NCBI GenBank assembly: GCA_022695795.1
Contig: MU404062.1
Coordinates: forward strand, 186,001-250,000
Direction of reading: 5' to 3'
DNA from: Biscogniauxia marginata
Taxonomy: Eukaryota; Ascomycota; Sordariomycetes; Xylariales; Xylariaceae
DNA length: 64,000 bases
The notes under the pieces were generated by a model, which saw only the letters and a list, made by a program, of their open reading frames with translations, ran no database searches and was not told the origin of the DNA. A program made the translations under genes and the position numbers. Shown in pieces: positions 1-14,500 of the stretch. How positions within the stretch are numbered: position 1 is the first letter of the stretch; each line of letters starts with the position of its first letter.

Positions 1-2372
1 TTCTCTGAGGCTCCTTCGATATCGCGGGTACACGACGGCTGGCTGAAAGCAATCCTTTAGTAGTACGTCTACATACCGCATAATTAGGTTTTCCGTATCC
101 TGGCTCATGTGTCTCCTTTCCCGGCCTATGTGTTCTGCTTCCCGCATATGGTCTCCCCAGAAATTAATCGCATAATTCAGAAAAGGAAAGGTATCTTGAT
201 CAAATGGCAGCGGCTCAGGTGACTGAAGGAAGTAGCCCCTCAAAAAAGCATAACTAATATGCACATCTAATGTGGATTTATACAATGTATAAGTTAGGCA
301 CTTTTTTGCGATCAATTCGTGTCCCGTCCCGAGGAGAGACGGTCCAGAAGAATCAAGAAACTCTTGCAGGGTAAAATGCATAAAATTAACGGTCTGATCT
401 TGTCCCACGGTCGTGACAAGGCCTAAGCAGTTCGTTATGACATTCTCGGAGACTATGTCATCAGCGTCTAGGTCCTCCGACCCAACCCCTGTCGAGACAG
501 CGTGGCGAAGCTCGGTCAATGTCAAGGGACGTTGGGCTAAGTGGACCCATGCCAGTATCTCGAGGGCTTGATCAGCTTTAGCTTTACTTTGCTCCCGTAT
601 TCTCGAGATCGTATTCTCGTATGCGACTCCGACGTTTTCTAACAGACCGTCAAGGGCCTTGCGTCTCTTCGTGATCGTAGGTTGGCTGAGAACGTTGGCA
701 ATGTGAAGAGCCGGTAATAGAAACCTGTTATACTATGTCAGAATGGATACAACGAATCATTGTAACGAAATATTTGGGTTACCTACATTCCGCTGGATGA
801 AGCAATTATTCGCTCGATGATCTCCGACTTGAGGCTATCATTCATAAGTCCTGGTTCTTGCTCTTCGTCCTGAGTTATTTGGAACTCGAGGAAAGCTCTG
901 ATATCGCTCTCGTCGGCTACAATCTCGGTAAGTGAAGGTATTTCCAAGACCGACCGGATGTTAGGCTCGACGTGTTTTCGGGCCGTGATCAGGATCTTGG
1001 CCTTTGTCAACTGCTTGACGACTTTCAGGATAGAGATAGACTCGCAACACTCGTCGAGTGCATCGATACAAATATAGACAGAGTCAAAGCCGAGCATGAT
1101 GTCTTTCATATGAGCCAAGGTCTCCTCCATCGTAAGCCGCTTCGAATTATTTCTTGAAGTTTGATCGAGCGAAGGGGGAATCCTATTTGAACAAGCTAAC
1201 ATTTGTCTGAGTAAAGCTCGAGCGATGTCTACCGATTTTTGGTCTTCTTTCTGTGCATAATCGAAATATATGTAACATACTGCCACCTTTTCGTCGTGGG
1301 AATATCGGGAGAAGAGGTCGTCTATCACCGCGGAGCTGCTTTTATGAGCCTGAAGTATCTGCCCAATTGGGTCGTAGACTTACCAAAACACAGATTTTCC
1401 AGCACCTGGGTTTCCCAGGCAGCATAACACGTGTTGACTAGTGCCGCCGGTAGATAGCCAGTCGTCGACTTCGTTGGACCTCAGCATCTTCTTGCAAGAT
1501 CCCGGTAATCGTTTCAAAGTGACACTCTCATGTTTCTTCCCGAAATCAGCAGGTGAGATCCAGTTCAAGACCTCTCGAAGATGTTGGCCTACGATATTGT
1601 CAACAACTAAGAACATCATCCTCTTCCTACTAGTTATTCCTTATCGTCAAAAGTCTCGTGCAGACTACGCAGAGATGTGGCTATCTCGTCCACATCAATC
1701 GAAATGACACATTGCACATCTTTAACTTGCTTCAGGGTATCGTTGAGCTGTCCGGTAAGAGAACCGGTCAACTTTGAGACTGACTCCAAAGCGCTTTCTT
1801 GCTGCTTTAGATATTGCAGCAATTCTTTATGATTTTTTGCCAGGACCTCGCTATGAACAAATCAGCAAGTTAAGCAAGTCACAGGAAATAATGATGATTC
1901 ACCTATCATCAATTACTACGAAGAAGTGGAACGTCTGCACACACAGCGACAATGAGGGGCAGATATATTGAGCTTCCTCCTTTCGGAAAGGCCAACGCAG
2001 CCGCTTGACCACGGAAGCAGCATTTTCTTTCGCTACCGTGAATCTTCCGGTAGCGGCGGATGTCCCATTTCCCGACGAATCTTTCTTATCGTCGAATCTA
2101 TCGCGAAGTTCCCCAAGATTCCTATCGCAGTATCGAAGGGCGACGCGGAGGCCATTATCAGCATGAAATTGAATGTTCTTATCAATGTCAGATCTCAGCA
2201 GTCGTTCGAGCTGGGCCAGCACGCTCCGCAGCGAGCTGAGTTCGGTGTTTAAGGATTCTATGTCATTCGGCGCGTTCTTGACGTCCCGGGAGTATTCGGT
2301 GATTAGCTTCGTCAGCTCTATCGTGAGGCTAGCAAGCCCTGCGATGCTCGCCGCCGTCGAAAATGGCTCCAT
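1..2372 (-). CDS. NACHT-domain STAND NTPase, 3' end beyond window
   Basis: Partial gene: start at 2372, C-terminus beyond base 1. Proposed exons 1903-2372, 1669-1850, 1384-1606, 787-1335 and <1-724, which keep one frame. The N-terminal 120 residues resemble the Helo-like/fungal N-terminal domain of STAND proteins (starts MEPFSTAASIAGLASL). A NACHT NTPase follows, with Walker A GNPGAGKS spanning the third and fourth exons and Walker B VYICIDALDE. After it comes the helical region typical before ankyrin or WD repeats, with LEILAWVHLAQRPLTLTEL. Such proteins are implicated in fungal non-self recognition and programmed cell death; the C-terminal sensor repeats are not visible here. The intron at 1607-1668 is the weakest part: it is needed because the frame breaks near 1634, and a real frameshift is the alternative. 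Sure of the family, less of the exon 2/3 junction. Confidence 0.8.
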
Positions 2373-5300
2373 AAGACCTCTGTTTCCTGTTATACTTCTG
2401 TGTAGGGTGTGAAATTCTCTGGTTTCGGACTGTAAATCGTGCCGTTGGAATGATCAGGTAGGTGTGTTCAAGTAGGTGTGTTTAGGTTATATCATACGTC
2501 TGGAGGTGACTTTTGACCATCATCAGGCCTCCAGAAATTGGGTACCATTCGCTGCTAACCAGAGTCACCATACAGAGAGTACTCCTAGTGCATATATGAT
2601 CTGCACTACTACCATCTGTCCCACACGTTCTTTGGGGCTGTGACTGCATATATTGTGTTACCTGTACGGCCAATCACCTCCATATGCGTAAGGTGAACCC
2701 TGTCTGTTTATGTACTTTAGGTCGGCTATATGTTGATTTCCATTTTGACGTGGCTCTACATGCTACTTGAATGTGTCTCTGGTGATAAGGAGCTCTTATG
2801 ACTTTCAGCATAACATCTATTGGCCATTAAATTGAGCAACTGAAATACACAAGGTTGGCCTAGCTAAATGAATAGATGGCAGAAGAGAACTTGTAACCAA
2901 TAAGAGAATGGATTCGTTGAGACTAGGATTGATTAGGCTTTCAGATGTGGGTGCCCAAATGAAGGTGGCTATGGGGGTGTCTGCCCTTTCATGCATGACG
3001 GTGCTAGCCTACATGACTTATAGCATTCAGCCGCAGCCGAATACGCCTTACACATGCCAGTAACTTAGCTTACAGCGCAGTCTCGGATCTGATACCTAGC
3101 AACAAGTGACAGTTGATGCATGTAACCTAATTAAGGAAAGGAGATATAGGGGTTGGTAGAGGTATAGTGAAAAGGATAAAATGGTCATGTGCCTTTGACT
3201 ATAGTCGACGACCTAAATCAGATCCTTATTATGCTAATGGTCTCATCTGGAAATTAGCTACATGTATTGAAGAAAACGAGTTTGACGGTGAAGTATATTT
3301 ATGGACAAGGGAGATGCTACTCAGCTCGGCGTGGAGGTAGACACTAGCTCTAAACACATAAGAGACGAAGCATACCTTATATCTAGTTCTTGTCTTCGAC
3401 TCGGCACCCGTGCTACGCAATTTGGTACTATCTAGCAATGCAGCAAATAGTATCCAATCACACCAAGGAGGCGGAATAAAGAGCATATTATTGCCCCGAG
3501 AAGCTGCACTTGGACGCCGAAGCAGGCAGTGCATCACAGCCTCCTCCAAGGTCAACCACTCGCCACGTTAGTTCCCTCGATAAGCCCCTTAACGCCCCAG
3601 CGAAGGATCACTTATTGGAAATTATTTCCCCTCCATTAGCATATGGGCTATAACGTAATCGTCACATCCCATAGGTATCGCAAGATATCTATCAAACTAA
3701 CTACAACGACAGAGAAAAGGCATATTTCAGCATCCATCGCCTTCTTCTATGAAAATCGACGCATCGTCATAACAATATGTATATATACTCCCCATTCACC
3801 AGCCTCTCCCCTCCATCAACCCACACCCCCAACCGATCAAATAAGCCGAGCGGTGCCCGCCTAGCCTTGCCCAACCCTCGCACGAACGACCACGGGAAAC
3901 AGCATGGAAGATACGCAGAAGACACAAAAACACAATGAACATACATGTATCTCGCTCATTTTTGACAGGTACACATACAAACAACCAAGACGAAGGGAGT
4001 AAAATAAGAAATCAAAAGAAATTACCATTTACCCGCTCTCTCCACGTCTGATCTACCTGATGTTGCTACCTACCCCCGTGGGTATCCGCTCCCGTCTCGA
4101 CTGACGCCAGCCAGATAGCCAGTAAGTCTTGTGATCTAGGAGGAATGGGACGGACTTAGTAAATTCTTTTTGTTTCATGGTTCACGATTGCTATACTTGT
4201 GTTTCCTTCACCCTTTTTACCCCACAGTTGCTGTGCTATGCGCGGGCGGTATTATACTGCTGTGGATGTGATGTGCACGAACCCGTCTGGCCCCAAGTCC
4301 CGACGTCGTAGTACCAACTAGGTAGTTCGTTCGGCCCTTTCGTTACCGCTAGGGGAGGACGTTACCTTATTTATATCTTTTCTTGCCCCCCCCAGCTACT
4401 AAATTTCAGCCTGGACTATACTTGAGTTATGATACTCTCTAGACGGGGAGCAGATACCTTCTTCGCTTGCCTGGCTGTTCCATTAGTGCAGCATCATATG
4501 GGCGTTTAGTAGTCAAGTTAGTCTAAGTAAGCTAGTAAATAGGTGAAAAGGGGCCGTGGAATTGATATCAATGTAGCCCTCATCCTTGCCTCCCCAGGGC
4601 GAGGAGGAGACAGGTAAGTAGGTTGGTGGTAAGTCTGCTGAGTTATGTCCCTTCTATATCTTAATCCATGCTGCTCCCCTCCGTACATGTATATGCATGC
4701 ATGTCTGATATACATGTTTATATTTACCTTAGTATCTGAGCTATAGAGGGAAGAGTCAGAGTCGCACTAGTATCTTTTCAAGATCAAAAAGACCCTTGAG
4801 TGATATTATAGAAGAAAATAGTGTCCTAATCGCGAGACGAATGGGCTTCACTAGTCACAAACACGAGAAATCCACGGCATAACACGAATAAGAAATACCG
4901 CTCCTATCTCACGCTTTCACGCTCCCCCTTTGTCTTAACTCATCCTAGAAAGACCGAATCATAAAAATCTATTTTCTTTCTTAAGACCCCTCGACGCACC
5001 TGGCAGATTCCACGAAATATCGTGGCCTAGAGTGAATCAAGATTTTCCTCCACCCTCTACTGGCACATAAGTCTCATCGAAGAAGCCTGATCTCAGATGA
5101 TATATATAAATTATCACGAGATTGCCAAAGCAACACTACACGCAGGTCTTTGGTTTGCACCAAGGACAATCGTGGACAGGTTCAAGATAGACCCGACTGA
5201 CGCCCTGAAGGCGGTGATAGAAAACCATCTACACCAAGGACTGCGTCTTGGCGAACGTGTCTGTTTGAACTTGGGCGATGGATCAAACACGTCTATCGCG

Positions 5301-8181
5301 GCTTAACAGCCCAGTACCCAACCAAATATTATATTGGCGGCACTACAAGGTTGGCATCCCACAGCAATTAGTAGCATCCCAGAGAGCCTTGTTGTACATA
5401 CGTAAAGAGAGACCGCATTCAAGGTTCTTCTAGTCCTAGTTCTAGTTCTGGGTCCAGTTTCTCGCGCAAAAAACTGTCTAGTTACCTCATCTTTAAGGTA
5501 AATTCATGACATCCCATATCCCCCATAAATAAAAGCGAAAGATATATACCGAGAGGGGGACCTAGAGGGAGGATACAAAAACAGAGGAAGAGGAAGATCG
5601 AATGCGGTATGAATTCTCTCTTAAGACCTCTCCTGCCCCTATTCACCAAAAGCTACTTGTCTAGATATCTATCTATCCATGAAAAAAAGAAAGGAAAAAC
5701 AAAGAAGGGATAATCGAAACATTCATACAACCAAATACACACCTCACATAACTACCTCCACCTCTACCTCTCTACCTGATCTACCTTACATATGCCGTGC
5801 AACTAACTAACCCAACGTTCCTACATACCTACCTATATATAAACCCAACTCTAACCTACCCACCTACCTCGCAAGGGACTAAAGAGATCCCCCCCCCGCA
5901 AAAACCTCCCTATTAACCAGAACAAACGATGGACAAACCTATTCATTACACCCAAAAAATCCACAAGCGGTATGCAGAAAGGAAGAAGAAGGGGGAAAGG
6001 ATTTCACTATGTAGAACACAGAGCGAACGAACTAATGTAGCACTTTGACCAAGGACAGGTAAAAGCCCAGCATACACCCAACTACATGTCTACCTCCCTC
6101 CCTTTCTACACCACCACCATCATCATCATCATCACTATCATACATATACGCATTTCCATCCATCCACCCATCCATCCATACCAATTATTCATCACCTACC
6201 TTACCTTACCTTACCTTACCTTACCTACTTAGCTCCAACAAGACCAACCAACCCACCCAGAAGACTCAAAACACCAACTCAACCTATCAATCCAAGCTAC
6301 ATATGTACCTAGGTAACTGAGTCAATTCCTACGGTACGGTACACACGTACGTAGTACGACATGATAACCTTACCTATCTACCTACCTATACACGCACGAT
6401 GACTAAACGAACTACCGCGTCCGCGAGGCTGATGACTTGACAACTTACTACCTACCTACCTACATACATAGGTACCCCACCTAATCCCAACCTGCCTTAG
6501 GAGGTATATACCTATTAAATGACGGGCACTTCCAACGTGCCACTTCACGTTAAAAGGGGGAAAGCTCCACTGAACAAACATCAATAATAACAGGTAGGCA
6601 CTTAGGTTAGTATTTCTTACCTAACCCAAAAGTATCAACAACTTAACTCTTCCACAACCAATCTATCTATCCACACACACACACGCATACACACACATAC
6701 ATACCAAAGACAAAAGATCAACTTCTTGGACGGGAAAAAAAGATCAATTACCAGATGCCAGTAGTTTGGAATCTATGAGAGGACGATGCTATCATACAAG
6801 TGTGGCTTTCTTTTGGTGGGGGAAAATACCCCCACGACTTCATCCACCCGACACGTCTCGATGCTATGGTTTGGAGGGGAAAAAAAAACTGAAACTAGGC
6901 TCGTGAAAGAATCTGAAATTAGATCGGGTGATGATGATGTGGAAGAGGTTTCTCGACTAGATTGGCTCGAACAACGTGTAACCGAAAGGCGAGGGACAAA
7001 AAAGGGCAAAAAAGAAACGCAAGGAAACCATCAGTCTCGCCATGGTCCATTGTGTTGAACCTCGAGATTTGAACCTCCCACTACGTCACTTTCACAGGCT
7101 TCCCCCTCCGCGAGAACTTGGGGCCTGAAGGTGAACAACAGGACCATGGAAACCTTCCCCAAGCTACCTCCGGTGGTGTCCGTCTTGGCAACCGATTATT
7201 GAGATGACAAGGATTGCGCATCCATTGAATCGACCGCACCGACGGATCTGAAAAAGCCCGATGCCAAATGCTCCGAACTATGTCTTGCTTGTCAAGAACC
7301 GGCATCGCTGATGGCGTAAGGCAATTCTTCCAACAGTCGATTAGCCTCATAATCATGGTGACCCATCATTGAGTATGTTCGTCCATTCGTAGCAGCCGTG
7401 ATTCGTAAAATGTCGTCGCTCCACTGCCATCTCTCAAAGTACCCCCCGAATCAGGCACTCGCCAAGGCCCAAGTCCTGTGGCGAATCCAGGTTGCAACAG
7501 AAGAATACCACGATCCAGCGGGGAAATGGCGCAATGCGGGCTGTAGATCATGCAAACTCTAGTCACCGTCCGAAAAGCTGCATATCCTGTGAAGGGGCAA
7601 CGGGACGGCCAAGCCTCAACAAGGTTCGTGATCTTCCAAATACTTGTCGTGTCGCCACCTATCAGTTCTAAAGGAAGGGCAGGCAGACGTATTTTTGGGA
7701 AAGGGGGGGGGAGGAATTGTTGGTGTAAGTCTTTCCGAGGGTGACCACCCGACCAATGGCAAGCCACGCATTTGAATCGACGATGCATAATTATCTTCAA
7801 CCAATTCGATACCCATGGGAGGAAACTTGGAGCAAGATGCGGAAAGTGAATTCTCGGTAGTGACCAGGCCACGGTTGGCCCTTTGAGGGGATAGAGATTA
7901 GTCGGTGCTGGATTCCGGCCAAGTCCATATCCGACCCCCTCGACAGCTACGGGTGCGACAAACGGTATAGGTGTAGGAAAGATGGGGAAATGGGATGAAA
8001 AGAAATACTGATTTCATGGCGCAGCGCAGAGAAAGTCACGATGACCAAACAACGCCAGACCACCGCAGCCTTGCAATTATAGTTGTTTCAAGAATGCCTC
8101 GAATGAAAGGAGAACCTCATGAATGCATTATATTCGGGGTATCAGACGCAAGGCAAAGGGTTGTCACCAAACCGGTGACAG
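2373..8181. other. Gene-free interval with simple-sequence tracts
   Basis: No supported gene in 5.8 kb between the divergently transcribed 5' end of the NACHT gene and the 3' end of the MADS-box gene. ORFs here are short, mutually overlapping and unlike any family I know. From about 5.7 to 6.7 kb the DNA is pyrimidine-rich, with many TACCTACC-type runs, a CAT run near 6115-6135 and a CA-rich tract at 6671-6704. The part just left of 8182 is probably the 3' untranslated region of the MADS-box transcript. Confidence 0.6.
6201..6225. repeat. (TTACC)5 microsatellite
   Basis: Five perfect tandem copies of TTACC inside a wider region dominated by ACCTACC/TACCT words. Non-coding context. Confidence 0.9.
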
Positions 8182-9060
8182 TCACGATTGGTGAGATGTG
8201 TGTTGCGGCAAGCCCGACTGCGGAGGCATGGCATACTGGGGGGCGCCGCGCTGCTGCACGTAGTTTTGATAAGCCAGCGCCTGCTGAGGGTCCATGGGGA
8301 CGTTGGGCATGTAGTTGGGAGGCATATGCGGGTTCTGGGGCATGCCTGGCCGACTCGTCTGCGGCGGCATGTGGGAGTTGGGCGGCTCTTCCGGCGAGTC
8401 GACCTGGTTGGAATCGTCGACGCCGTTCTCGTTACCCGGGTTCGGCTCGGGCGCGTTTAGGCAAGCCTGGAAGAATTACCCGGGTCAGTCTCGGATCAAA
8501 CTGTTTGCTGTTCAATGCGAACTGCAGGGGGGAAAACACAAACCTGAATGAGGTTCTTGCCTTCAGCCTTGGTCACCAGAGGCTGCAGCTTGGGAGTGGT
8601 GAAGGTATAGACAAGTCCCGTCTCGGACACGACGAGCAGCAGAACTTGGGTGCCGGTTAAAACAGAGAGCTCATATGCCTGCCAAGTTCCAATTCACGTT
8701 AGCGATGCCGGAAGCCAAGTTGCAGTTGCGAAGGCGAGGCTGATTCGAGCAAACGCGTTTGACGCGACAATTCGCAGGGCGGGAGGGGATCCGCTGGGGG
8801 TGGCGACATACCTTCTTCATGATGCCGGCCTTGCGCTTGGAAAAGGTGATGTGGCGACGCGACTTATCGCTGATGAACTTGATCTCGATCTTGCGACGCT
8901 CGCGGCCGCCCTTCTCGTCGTCGTCGTCGTCGTCGTCGGCGATGCTAGCACGCTGACGCTTGATGCCGCGACTCTCCGCGGCGGAATTGCCATTGCCGAC
9001 GTGGCCGTCGTCGAGGTCGGCGGGCGAGGTCTGGTCGTGCTGATCCGTGATGTCGGCCAT
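8182..9060 (-). CDS. mcm1: MADS-box transcription factor, MCM1 ortholog
   Basis: Three exons, 8812-9060, 8544-8678 and 8182-8466, give 222 residues. Introns are 133 and 77 nt with GTATGT..CAG and GTTTGT..CAG ends. An acidic N-terminus with a run of aspartates (about residues 42-48) is followed by the MADS domain at about 53-112, with the typical stretches RERRKIEIKFI, RRHITFSKRKAGIMKKAYEL and VLLLVVSETGLVYTF. The tail is rich in Pro, Gln and Met, as in fungal MCM1 proteins. By family, it binds CArG-like boxes as a dimer in the nucleus and works with mating-type and other cofactors in mating, cell-cycle and developmental gene control. The first intron falls right after GIMKK, inside the MADS domain. 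The start was chosen because it is the only ATG before the domain in an open frame. The long upstream interval suggests an extended 5' leader or promoter. Confidence 0.95.
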
Positions 9061-10220
9061 TTTTTGTGCGTCTATGCGATGGTATCACGAACAAAAAAGG
9101 CAAAAATGGTGGAGATACTGTTTTGGTCGTGGTGCCGACGACCTATACTGGATCTGGAGGTGAGCGGAGAGGCTCTGGTGGTAGTAGGCTGGAATCTTGT
9201 CGCAGAAACCTGGTTGGGGCGCCTGCTGGATCGAGTCTGGTGTGTGCGGGCGGAACAAATCTGGAAGCGAGCGCCGAAGAATTTAGAATGTGTTCGCCTA
9301 GGGAGTGCTTTGTTTGGGGATGCGGCTGGTCTGCTTAGGTATTACCTATTACTATTTTGTGTTTGATTCGGGCGCGGCCTGTCCCAGTTTGTCGTAGCTG
9401 AACGGGAAGGGATGAGATGGGATGGGATGGACCTCGAGATTTGCCCAGTAGGGACACACACGCAAAAAAGTAAAGTCAATTAAGTGCGGGCGGCACAGAC
9501 ACGAACGGGAAACCCTCCAATTTTTGTTGGCCCTGTCCCGTGCTGCGGTTGCGGTGGGTTTTGGGGGGGAGACGGAAAATAAAATAGGTACGAGTAAAAA
9601 AAGGCCTTCGGTGAAGGACAAAAGTTCGAATTCCCCCTGTAGAGAAAGAACCCAAACGATGTCAGTATCAAATCTGGTTTGATTGATCAGGAAAGGTGAA
9701 TGCGGGATGTTTGAAAAGAGAATAGCGAGGTTGTAGCACACGGGGCACGACGGGCACGACGGGCTTTTGCGTTTGGCCACGGACCAGCCAAGTTTAAAAA
9801 GTGAAGCTGCGGGGGGCGTGTGTGTGTTTCTCTGTCTCTCTCTCTCTCTCTCGTGTGTGAGTGCGCGCACTATGTACGTAGTTATGTGTATGTGCGCCGG
9901 CAGGGGGGGTGTGTGTGGGTGGGTACCAGCTAAGCACGGTAGACACTGGGTACTTGACACTAGCGTCTAGGCACAGCCTAAGCTGGCGGGCTGGCAGGGA
10001 AGTGCACTGGCCACAAGGCAGAAACAGGGGGCAAGGGCGGTGGGCTCTGGGTGGCGGGTTCTGATTTCTTCGTCGTTGAACCGATGGGTCGGTGGGTTTG
10101 CCCGTCCTCCCAATCACGCATTCGCCCTCCAGCTGAACTAGTGAGCCACTAACACTAGCAATACCACTTCAACGGGGGAAAGTGGGCGGGGGATTCATTG
10201 CTTGATGGGATGGATGGAGT

Positions 10221-10251
10221 ATGTGTGTGTGTGAGTGCGTGTGTGTGTGTA
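10221..10251. repeat. GT-rich microsatellite
   Basis: Interrupted (GT)n tract in the upstream region of the MADS-box gene. Confidence 0.85.
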
Positions 10252-13200
10252 TGGTGCGCATGTAGGTATGTATCGGGTGGCAGATTATGGCAGATGGGTA
10301 GGGTAGGAGACGAGTGCAGGAGGTGAGAGTGGGACACAGGAATGACTGGGCTGATCGATCATACCGTCTTCCGTCGATGGAGTACTTGATGTCGATATAC
10401 CTCACTAGCAGATTGGCTGCAACTTACCTACGACAACTGATATTGCGGAGGAGGATGTTTGTAGACAGTGCAAGGCCTTGTCCGCGCTTCGTAGGTACCG
10501 TGTGGGATCTCGGTTTGGCGTGCTCGAGTAATGTGTTAAATGGAGAGAGTAGGTGGGGATGGGCTTATGTGCTTGGGGAAGGAGGCCAGTCTGGAGGGGG
10601 CAGTCTTCGACCAGTAAGATTGCTGGGAAGGGGGCTGGGCTTGCCGAAGGAGGGAAGTGCTGCAGACGACTGGTACTTGATGCGGTAAATACGACAAGGA
10701 AAAAAAAAAGAATGAATAAAAAACAGAGATGGAGAAATATACCTACTTACCTACCTACACTACATCCACCTACAGCTGAGAGCCCTCGGTAGGGTACGAC
10801 TTATTAGTGGACCTGACAGTGCACAGACCAGATTAACGACCTAAGATACGTGCGATACTCTCCATAATTGCCAGCTGCCAGAGTACCGACCTAGGTACCT
10901 AGTTTATAAGTGTTCTGTTATACCGTAGATGCGTGGGTTATATACTGTGTACTGCACCTCCAGGGACGGGGTTTGGGACTGCTAACGAGGGCCGAGTCTA
11001 CCTTTACATGTGCATAGCCAGATGGATTTGGAGGTGATATGCTGGCTGAAAGCGTTCTGCAACCTCACTACTGCGCCAACACTTTAAAAGACCCTGCCAG
11101 CCAGCCTACCTGGTAATAGCAAATACGATGCATGAAACAATATAGCATTGTGTGTTAGATAATTCGGTGACCGCCACTTTGATACACCAGGTGTTATCAT
11201 GAGCAGAAACATAGCTATCGAGAGCTGGAATGGTGTCGACATGAACACCTTGGGCTGGCTCGGGAGGATTACCGGCGTCAGGTGCCCGATGGAGACAGAC
11301 CTGGAGCCGGCCGGTTGATCGTGCTGAATTATGATGAATATTTTACACCAACATATATACCTACATACCTATAGGTAGGGGGTTTTAATTCTATTGTTTC
11401 CTTGCAGTTTACATATATATCTATGTATACCTATAGGTAACTAAGCATTGCTTTTGAAAATCACGAGACGATCATCGCACTGAGTATGATATCACAGCTC
11501 TTTGCGACATCAATTGATCTAACGATGAAGGAATGTAGACGTTGAAGACGAGCAACGAACGGTTCAGAAGCGCGGTCGGCAAATACCGGCAGAACTAGCG
11601 TAACAGGTTAGCGACCCAGATATTCTACGTGCATAGACACCTCCTGCTTTAAAGTACATGTATACATATGTAGGTAGATACGTACCTTATGTAGCCTGCA
11701 CACTTAGTTAGGTACATTGGCACTTACACCAGCGTCCCTGTCCCAGGCTAGCCCTTCGGGGGTACAGATCTATAATGCAAAGTACCTCTGGACACGAGTA
11801 CAGGGTTAGTGTACGCCAATCCAAGCAAACCGAGAGCCGTGCTTCGCAAAGTATATACTCTGCAATGAGAATATGACAGATCATGAGAGGGGCCCCAGTT
11901 ATAGCTACTAGGTATTGTCTTACATACAAACATTGCATATAGGGATTTGAGGTAGGAATTGGGATAAAATAAAATAAGAACCCCAAGGTTTCGAAACGGC
12001 GGAACGGTTTTTGGCGACGGGAACAAACTTGGCTGAACCAGAAACGTGGAATGACAGGTTGACCTAGAGCGATGGCCAGAACCAAAGACGCCGATGAGTT
12101 GCCTCTACTAAGCGAATAGGTAAGCCCAAAACTACGTCTCCCAGGGGACTGAGCTTCCAAGTCCCATGCAGCGAGTCGGCATCATGTGAGCTGACAGTCC
12201 TGTACTACACACTACTGCAAATTTCACTACAACATAGAATTCTCAAGAGTTGAGTAATTTGGCAATGGGCAAAGCCGGAGTTTGAAGACCATGTATGCAC
12301 TGCTAGCTCGTGTTTGTTGGGCGCAACGTGATGTCTCGAGACCATTGCCTCGTTGTCTCAGACCTCATGTTGTTGGTGGTAACCCGCTGTTGACATGTTA
12401 CATAGCAGCTATTCGACTCTGTGTTGGGCTACGGCGCCTGGAATGATTCTTGTATAAGAACCCACGGTAGGCTGGAGGCAAGGAATTGCACATGCTAGTC
12501 TTTTGAGGAGAGCTAGACGCCACTGCGTGAGTCGCGTCTGCTTATGTAGGTAATATGGCGGTTCTTAGAAGCGTTACCCACTGTCTACCGGGTTGGTGGG
12601 GGGGTTTCAACACGCAATGAGAGAGAGGTCTTTTCTCGTATGTTCTCATTGAAATTGAGATATGCTGGCCCTTTGCTTTGAAATGTGGATGCGGTAATTC
12701 TGAGGTCAGGTAATTTGGTGATCTAGTGTTAGTAGCTTGTCATTGTGTGGTATATCATGCTAGTGTAGGATCTGTAATAGAGTGATCAGCGGTTCAATAT
12801 ATGAAGCATAGCGCGGGAAACGAAGGCGTCTCGACCAGCGGAATGTGCCAGGGCGTAACAATTATCAAATATCATATTACACACATAGCGACAGGCCACG
12901 CGATATTAGGGCGCTATGTCGATGTTCGCGCGTCCGCGTTTATTTCGATATCACGTGGAGCTCCCCAGGTTGAGTGTTAGCTGCAGGACGAGAAATCGGC
13001 ATCGACATTGCGGGAACTCCTTTCGAAGAGGCTTCGTGCAAAGGCGCCATTGTTGGGGTCCACTTGACACCATCTGCACCGCGATGCAAAGCCTAGACGC
13101 CAAATACACAGAGATTAGGGCCACATTTAAATAGCACCGATTGGTGATGTTTTAGCATTTCTGCAGGCGCTATTTCATTTGACAGTTTGGCCGGCCGGAG

Positions 13201-14473
13201 TCGCTTCGACTAGTTTCTGCGGAATGCCTCTAACTAAGGTTATTAGTTACCTTGCTTGGTGTCTGGCTACATCTTACCTAAACATCCGAGTCATCAACTC
13301 TTCAGCAGGTGACCGGGTAGGTAGATGAACGAAGATTGACACAAGACGTCCCGTAATGCTGTAGGCAGACCTCGCGGCGATCAATTGCATCCCCTGGAGG
13401 CTGTGTATAATAGCTATGTCAGTACACCCAACCCTCGTAAAAACCAGGGGCCACAGCGTGTTTGGCTATTTCGAGATGACTGATGAAGTAAGCCATCGAC
13501 GCAGCCGTCGAGGTGACAAAGGTGCTAGCGCTGACAACTGGGACTCGCCTGAAAGCCACGTGGGTTGCGCTCCTCGGAGGTTGCCTTGGAGTTGAGGTAA
13601 GCTTTGAATGACCTTCATTAGGAAGAGACTCTACGAAGCTAACTTGTAACCTTTCAGAAAGGGGGGCTGAAAGCGCATATATGTGCATAACGCTTTCTGC
13701 CAAACTGACCCCCAACTCTATCTGATAATCCACGACGGCGACGACAACGACGATATCGGTGCAAAATACTTCTCTATCGCCAACTCCAATGAGCTGGCAG
13801 CTGGCAGTTGCCAACCGTTAGTTAGCATAAACCCCCAAAGCCCACCCGCATTCTATCACAGTAAGACTTGACCCGCACAGTAGGTGTATGTAGTACGCAT
13901 TGCGGCCTGTCTAATGCTAGCACATGCAGCACAAGAGGAACAAGGGGTGCGTCCAGCAAGGGCTAGAGGCTACTGTACCTTGACCTTGTGACTGTCCAAT
14001 GGGGTTGAAGAGGGATGACCCTTTAGGAGTTGTGTCCAGATTAGGAACCAGGGCTACGGGACATGGGGGGGAGGGAAAAGATTGCCGGCAACAACAAGAA
14101 AAGATACGTAGAGGGCTGTTCCTCTGGATGAATTATCGTAAGATGGCTTTCAAATCTCGGCTCGAGTTGGTACTGATAGTGCCCGGGACAACTCAAATCT
14201 GCATGTACGGTAGAGAACCTAGTAATCCCAGCGTGATAAGGTGACATCGAAAGGGCGGCCAGTTCTGGTTGTGAATACATATCTCTTACCTACTACTACA
14301 TGCGTACATATGCAAATGGAACCGAAGTGGATCGCCATTGTCCCAAAATTCGCCGTTCCTACTGATTGGCCCCTGCTCTGGAGTCCACCAGCAAGGTAGA
14401 TGCATCCAGCCGTCGCACCTCTCTCGCACAGACAGAGCGGACGCTTAGGATTTGCATTAAAGCCACCTCAAGC

Positions 14474-14500
14474 TTTTTTTTTTCTTTTTTTTTTTTTTTT
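14474..14500. repeat. poly-T tract
   Basis: T run of about 27 bases interrupted by a single C. Confidence 0.85.

Noticed and set aside
7366..7872. 168-codon ORF on the minus strand
   Set aside because: It lies in the probable 3' flank of mcm1, has a low-quality composition and is interrupted by overlapping ORFs of similar length.
11708..12160. 150-codon ORF on the minus strand
   Set aside because: No recognisable motif and no coding-like codon bias; it overlaps another ORF in a second frame of the same strand.
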